Source: Syntrophaceae bacterium UBA2208
GTDB lineage: Bacteria; Desulfobacterota; BSN033; UBA1163
Direction of reading: 5' to 3'
Assembly: GCA_002327885.1 (NCBI GenBank)
Contig: DCUS01000145.1
Coordinates: 1-5,559 of the forward strand
DNA: 5,559 nt
The notes under the pieces are model-generated. The model saw only the letters and a list, made by a program, of their open reading frames with translations. It was not told the DNA's origin and searched no databases. Below are positions 3,766-5,559 of this stretch, in pieces (within the stretch, counting starts at the first letter, position 1; the number at the start of each line of letters is the position of its first letter). Made by a program: the position numbers and the translations under genes.

Positions 3766-4536
3766 TTATTCCTTCTCCTTCTTTTGCAAGAATGCGGCGA
3801 GTAAGTCTATGGGGAGAGGGATGATCACCGTTGAGTTATTCTCGGCCGAAACCTTCGATAGGGTCTGAAGGAACCGAAGATGCATGGCGGCAGGATAAAC
3901 ACTGATAATATTTGCCGCCTCAGCCAGTTTCTCTGCGGCCTGAGCCTCGCCCTCAGCGTGGATGACCTTGGCCCGCCTCTCCCTCTCTGCCTCCGCCTGA
4001 CGGGCGATGGTCCGCTGCATCTCTTTATCAAGGTCCACCTGTTTTGTCTCCACCAAGGATACCTTGATCCCCCAAGGGTTTGTTTCTTTGTCCAAAATAT
4101 CCTGGAGTTGCATGTTAATCTTGTCTCTTTCCGACAATAGCTCGTCCAATTGGGATTGGCCGATGACGCTCCTCAATGTCGTCTGGGCCAACTGGGAAGT
4201 GGCGTAAAGGTAATTCTCAATTTCGACCACAGCCTTATTGGGGTCTATGACGCGAAAGTAAACAACCGCGTTGACCGTAATGGAAATGTTGTCACGAGTA
4301 ATCACCTCCTGGGGCGGGATCTCCATGGCCACAGTCCTCAGGCTGACCCGGAGCATCTTGTCCACACCTGGGATGATGAAAATGAGGCCCGGCCCCTTGG
4401 CCCCGATGAGTCTTCCCAATCGGAAGATGACGCCTCGTTCATATTCCCGTAGGATTTTGATAGATGCGGTAGCAAGGATAATAAGAAAAATGAACACAAA
4501 AAAGATTGCTGGCGAGATCCCAGGTATTAGAGTCAT
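3766..4536 (-). CDS. Slipin/stomatin-like SPFH membrane protein, 256 aa
   Basis: An N-terminal membrane segment (about residues 8-27) is followed by REYERGVIFRLGRL (30-43), the opening of the SPFH/PHB domain. That domain continues through PGLIFIIPGVDKM, VITRDNISITVNAVVYFRV and the TTLRSVIGQSQLDELLSERDKIN region to about residue 175. A charged coiled coil follows (AEAERERRAKVIHAEGEAQA, 181-200), then the family's ending: LRFLQTLSKV, NSTVIIPLPIDLL. The length is typical for a full bacterial slipin. These proteins form membrane-bound oligomeric rings or cages that organise membrane microdomains and often work with an NfeD-type membrane protease. No nfeD-like gene is present next to it here. AGGAGG at 4544-4549 lies seven bases before ATG 4536-4534. 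It is probably transcribed separately from the lipoprotein gene 151 bases upstream. Confidence 0.95.
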   Translation of the reverse strand: MTLIPGISPAIFFVFIFLIILATASIKILREYERGVIFRLGRLIGAKGPGLIFIIPGVDKMLRVSLRTVAMEIPPQEVITRDNISITVNAVVYFRVIDPNKAVVEIENYLYATSQLAQTTLRSVIGQSQLDELLSERDKINMQLQDILDKETNPWGIKVSLVETKQVDLDKEMQRTIARQAEAERERRAKVIHAEGEAQAAEKLAEAANIISVYPAAMHLRFLQTLSKVSAENNSTVIIPLPIDLLAAFLQKKEKE

Positions 4537-4599
4537 AAGACTGCCTCCTTTTCAAATCTTTTATTCCCCAAAACCACCTCTCTACCCAAGGTAGATTGG

Positions 4600-4638
4600 C
4601 GACATAGGGGGACAGAACATATCTATTCCCCTATGTCG
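4600..4638. repeat. REP-like hairpin with 11-bp perfect stem
   Basis: CGACATAGGGG (4600-4610) and CCCCTATGTCG (4628-4638) pair perfectly around a 17-base loop containing GACAGAACAT. The GGGGGACAGA string recalls REP sequences that serve RAYT (TnpA-REP) transposases. There is no T-run on either side, so terminator function is not supported. A small 5-bp hairpin, CTACC-CAA-GGTAG, lies next to it at 4582-4594. Confidence 0.65.
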
Positions 4639-4687
4639 TGATCAAAATGATGCCCTTCTGCTTAGCCCCATAAATTGATATCATTGA

Positions 4688-5221
4688 CTATTCAACCTTC
4701 TCAGACAATGTCAAAGTCTCTCGTTTGAGAGGAGACGGGACATAGACCAGGTTGATTTCTATCTTTCCCAGAGCCTTTTCCTTGATAGCCATTTTTGGGA
4801 TCGTGATGTCCAAACTCCCTTCGGTAATACCTTCAGGCTGAAGAGCCTTCCAAAACGGATAAACCTTATCAATTTTCTCTTCAGGTTTAAAAGGGATCGG
4901 CTTCCCGGCTTCATCCAGGTACTCGAAGGTAACCGCCTGGATATCCAGGATATCTTTCGATTTATTGGTGATCTTGATGTTACCCTTGAGGATAGGCGTC
5001 TCGACGATTTCTTTTGAAGCTGTGTCTACGACCGTGAGGACTCTAAGGTCGCTAAGTTCCACAAAAAAATTCTGGCCCCTAAACTCAGACTTCTGGGGAG
5101 CTAAATTCTTGGTGACTTGCTCCTGTTTGGGAACCTCCATCTTTTTTTCCTCCTTAGAACAACCAAAAAATCCAACTACCAGACTTAAAGCTATGAATAT
5201 GAAGATCTTTATGAAATGCAT
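4688..5221 (-). CDS. Predicted lipoprotein of unknown function, 177 aa
   Basis: The N-terminus is a lipoprotein signal peptide: basic start (MHFIKIF), hydrophobic core (IFIALSLVVG) and FFGC, with Cys21 as the lipidated residue. Phe at -3 of the lipobox is less usual. Ser22 at +2 would permit outer-membrane sorting. A charged linker rich in K, E and Q follows (23-48). The rest (50-177) alternates beta-type segments: FFVELSDLRVLTVVD, LKGNIKITNKSKDILDIQAV and FEYLDEAGKPI, then a late IEINLVYVP strand. The 'nascent strand, NKS, DI, AVTFEYLDEAGKPI' pattern resembles FxLYC/DUF3426-like immunoglobulin-type domains that add conserved beta sandwiches to envelope proteins (tentative). A G-rich site (AAAGGGGGA) lies about eight bases before ATG 5221-5219. 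The second leader cassette lies about 150 bases upstream and may or may not feed this gene. Confidence 0.85.
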   Translation of the reverse strand: MHFIKIFIFIALSLVVGFFGCSKEEKKMEVPKQEQVTKNLAPQKSEFRGQNFFVELSDLRVLTVVDTASKEIVETPILKGNIKITNKSKDILDIQAVTFEYLDEAGKPIPFKPEEKIDKVYPFWKALQPEGITEGSLDITIPKMAIKEKALGKIEINLVYVPSPLKRETLTLSEKVE

Positions 5222-5367
5222 ATGATGTCCCCCTTTCTTGGGTAGTAAAAGTTAGTAGGAATATTAGACCCTTAGATCCGGCACCCCTTTTTAGATCCCA
5301 CACCTCCTTTCCTATTTTTTACCATTGTTTGGTTTATCCTGGTAAAAGAATCTTCGAGGGGCTTTAT
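5222..5367. other. Untranslated stretch before the lipoprotein gene
   Basis: No gene is supported here. It holds an imperfect tandem pair, TTAGATCC-led units at 5272-5290 and 5291-5310, and a purine-rich AAAGGAGG on the minus strand with no start codon at proper spacing. It may be the 5' untranslated region of the lipoprotein message if transcription reads through the leader terminator. Confidence 0.5.
5272..5310. repeat. Imperfect 19/20-bp tandem repeat
   Basis: Two adjacent units begin TTAGATCC (5272 and 5291) and end CCTTT, with a few differences in the middle. It is probably a small slippage duplication and has no evident function. Confidence 0.55.
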
Positions 5368-5408
5368 AAAAAAAAACCGCAAAGAAGCTGTTTAGAGTTC
5401 TCGGCGGG
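5368..5408 (-). terminator. Leader terminator, copy 2
   Basis: On the minus strand CCGC (5404-5407), a short CG/TT internal loop, AGAA with TTCT, and GCGG (5377-5380) form the stem. Nine T residues (5368-5376) follow. The loop and inner stem, AGAACTCTAAAC and CTTCTTTGCGG, repeat copy 1, while the outer stem differs but still pairs. Confidence 0.8.
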
Positions 5409-5449
5409 TCTTTTTTACGTTTTAAAAAGGGCTCTTTACAACCAAATTT
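5368..5449 (-). ncRNA. Leader or small RNA, copy 2
   Basis: A transcript starting near 5449 would reach its T-run after about 80 bases. It shares with copy 1 the GTTGTAAAGAGCC block (5430-5442), a spacer of 21 bases and the conserved terminator. The next gene start is about 150 bases beyond the terminator, so this copy looks more like a free small RNA than a simple attenuator, although a long leader of the lipoprotein gene remains possible. Confidence 0.6.
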
Positions 5450-5455
5450 AATTTC

Positions 5456-5484
5456 TTTATATACTATTTTTTACTCAATGTCAA
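5456..5484 (-). promoter_or_regulatory. Sigma70-type promoter, copy 2
   Basis: TTGACA (5479-5484), 17 bases, TATAAA (5456-5461) on the minus strand. The -35 is perfect. TCTTGA at the -35 and TAGTATATAA at the -10 match the promoter at 2964-2992, so promoter and leader appear to have been copied together. Confidence 0.88.
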
Positions 5485-5559
5485 GAAGAATCTGAGCTGG
5501 CTTCGATTCAGACATAAGAAGGGGAGAAGTGGGAGAGGGAACAGCTTGTTGCCAGGCTC
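5485..5559. other. Window edge without a supported feature
   Basis: Two minus-strand frames stay open to the edge, but neither gives a recognisable protein. It may hold the end of an upstream gene or only the upstream part of the promoter region. Confidence 0.4.

Noticed and set aside
3880..4594. Several plus-strand frames and one minus-strand frame inside the slipin region
   Set aside because: They are shadows of a strongly recognised slipin gene.
5302..5325. Possible short leader peptide beginning MVKNRKGG before the lipoprotein gene
   Set aside because: There is no properly spaced ribosome binding site, the peptide is very short, and it overlaps the tandem repeat.
2872..5484. CRISPR-like array from the repeated leader blocks
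   Set aside because: Only two copies exist, 2.6 kb apart, each with its own promoter and terminator. There is no regular spacing and there are no cas genes.
5471..5559. Minus-strand open frame ending in LLDIE at the window edge
   Set aside because: It has about 28 codons, no recognisable protein, and runs over the -35 region of the promoter. It could be the end of a real gene, but nothing here supports it.

Overview
The window reads as part of a bacterial chromosome of moderate GC content. It resembles the Desulfobacterota (former Deltaproteobacteria) and allied uncultured lineages. That placement rests on recall of family style: glycine-rich single-RRM proteins, a slipin, a GH57 enzyme and dispersed palindromic repeats. 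It is not a database result. Every gene I can support lies on the minus strand, so the biological order runs from high to low coordinates.

Layout in transcription order. At 5559-5222 a strong sigma70-type promoter drives a short leader or small RNA that ends in an intrinsic terminator. About 150 bases of open sequence follow, then a lipoprotein gene (4688-5221). A REP-like hairpin (4600-4638) separates this from a slipin/stomatin gene (3766-4536) that lacks an NfeD partner in the window. Next comes a non-coding patch holding a small element with 13-bp inverted ends and a 38-bp perfect palindrome (3536-3706). It abuts a broken C-terminal remnant of a sensor histidine kinase (3383-3520). A stand-alone CBM48/AMPK-type glycogen-binding protein follows (3009-3308).

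The second copy of the promoter-leader-terminator cassette (2872-2992) stands directly upstream of a tight run of eight tiny genes (777-2839). They encode a basic Trp-rich peptide, an RRM protein, a CxxC-x17-CxxC zinc protein, a second RRM protein, a charged small protein, and a zinc ribbon lying between two related 58-62 aa proteins. Most have clear Shine-Dalgarno sites, and these move several starts inward from the longest open frame. An intrinsic terminator at 463-493 closes the run. After it, a GH57 glucanotransferase/alpha-amylase gene begins at 413 and leaves the window at base 1.

Inference: the central block is a cluster of small nucleic-acid-binding proteins whose expression may be set by attenuation in the repeated leader. 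Genes tied to alpha-glucan metabolism (CBM48 and GH57) lie on either side. The repeated leader cassette and the small-protein operon are the most promising leads for something undescribed.
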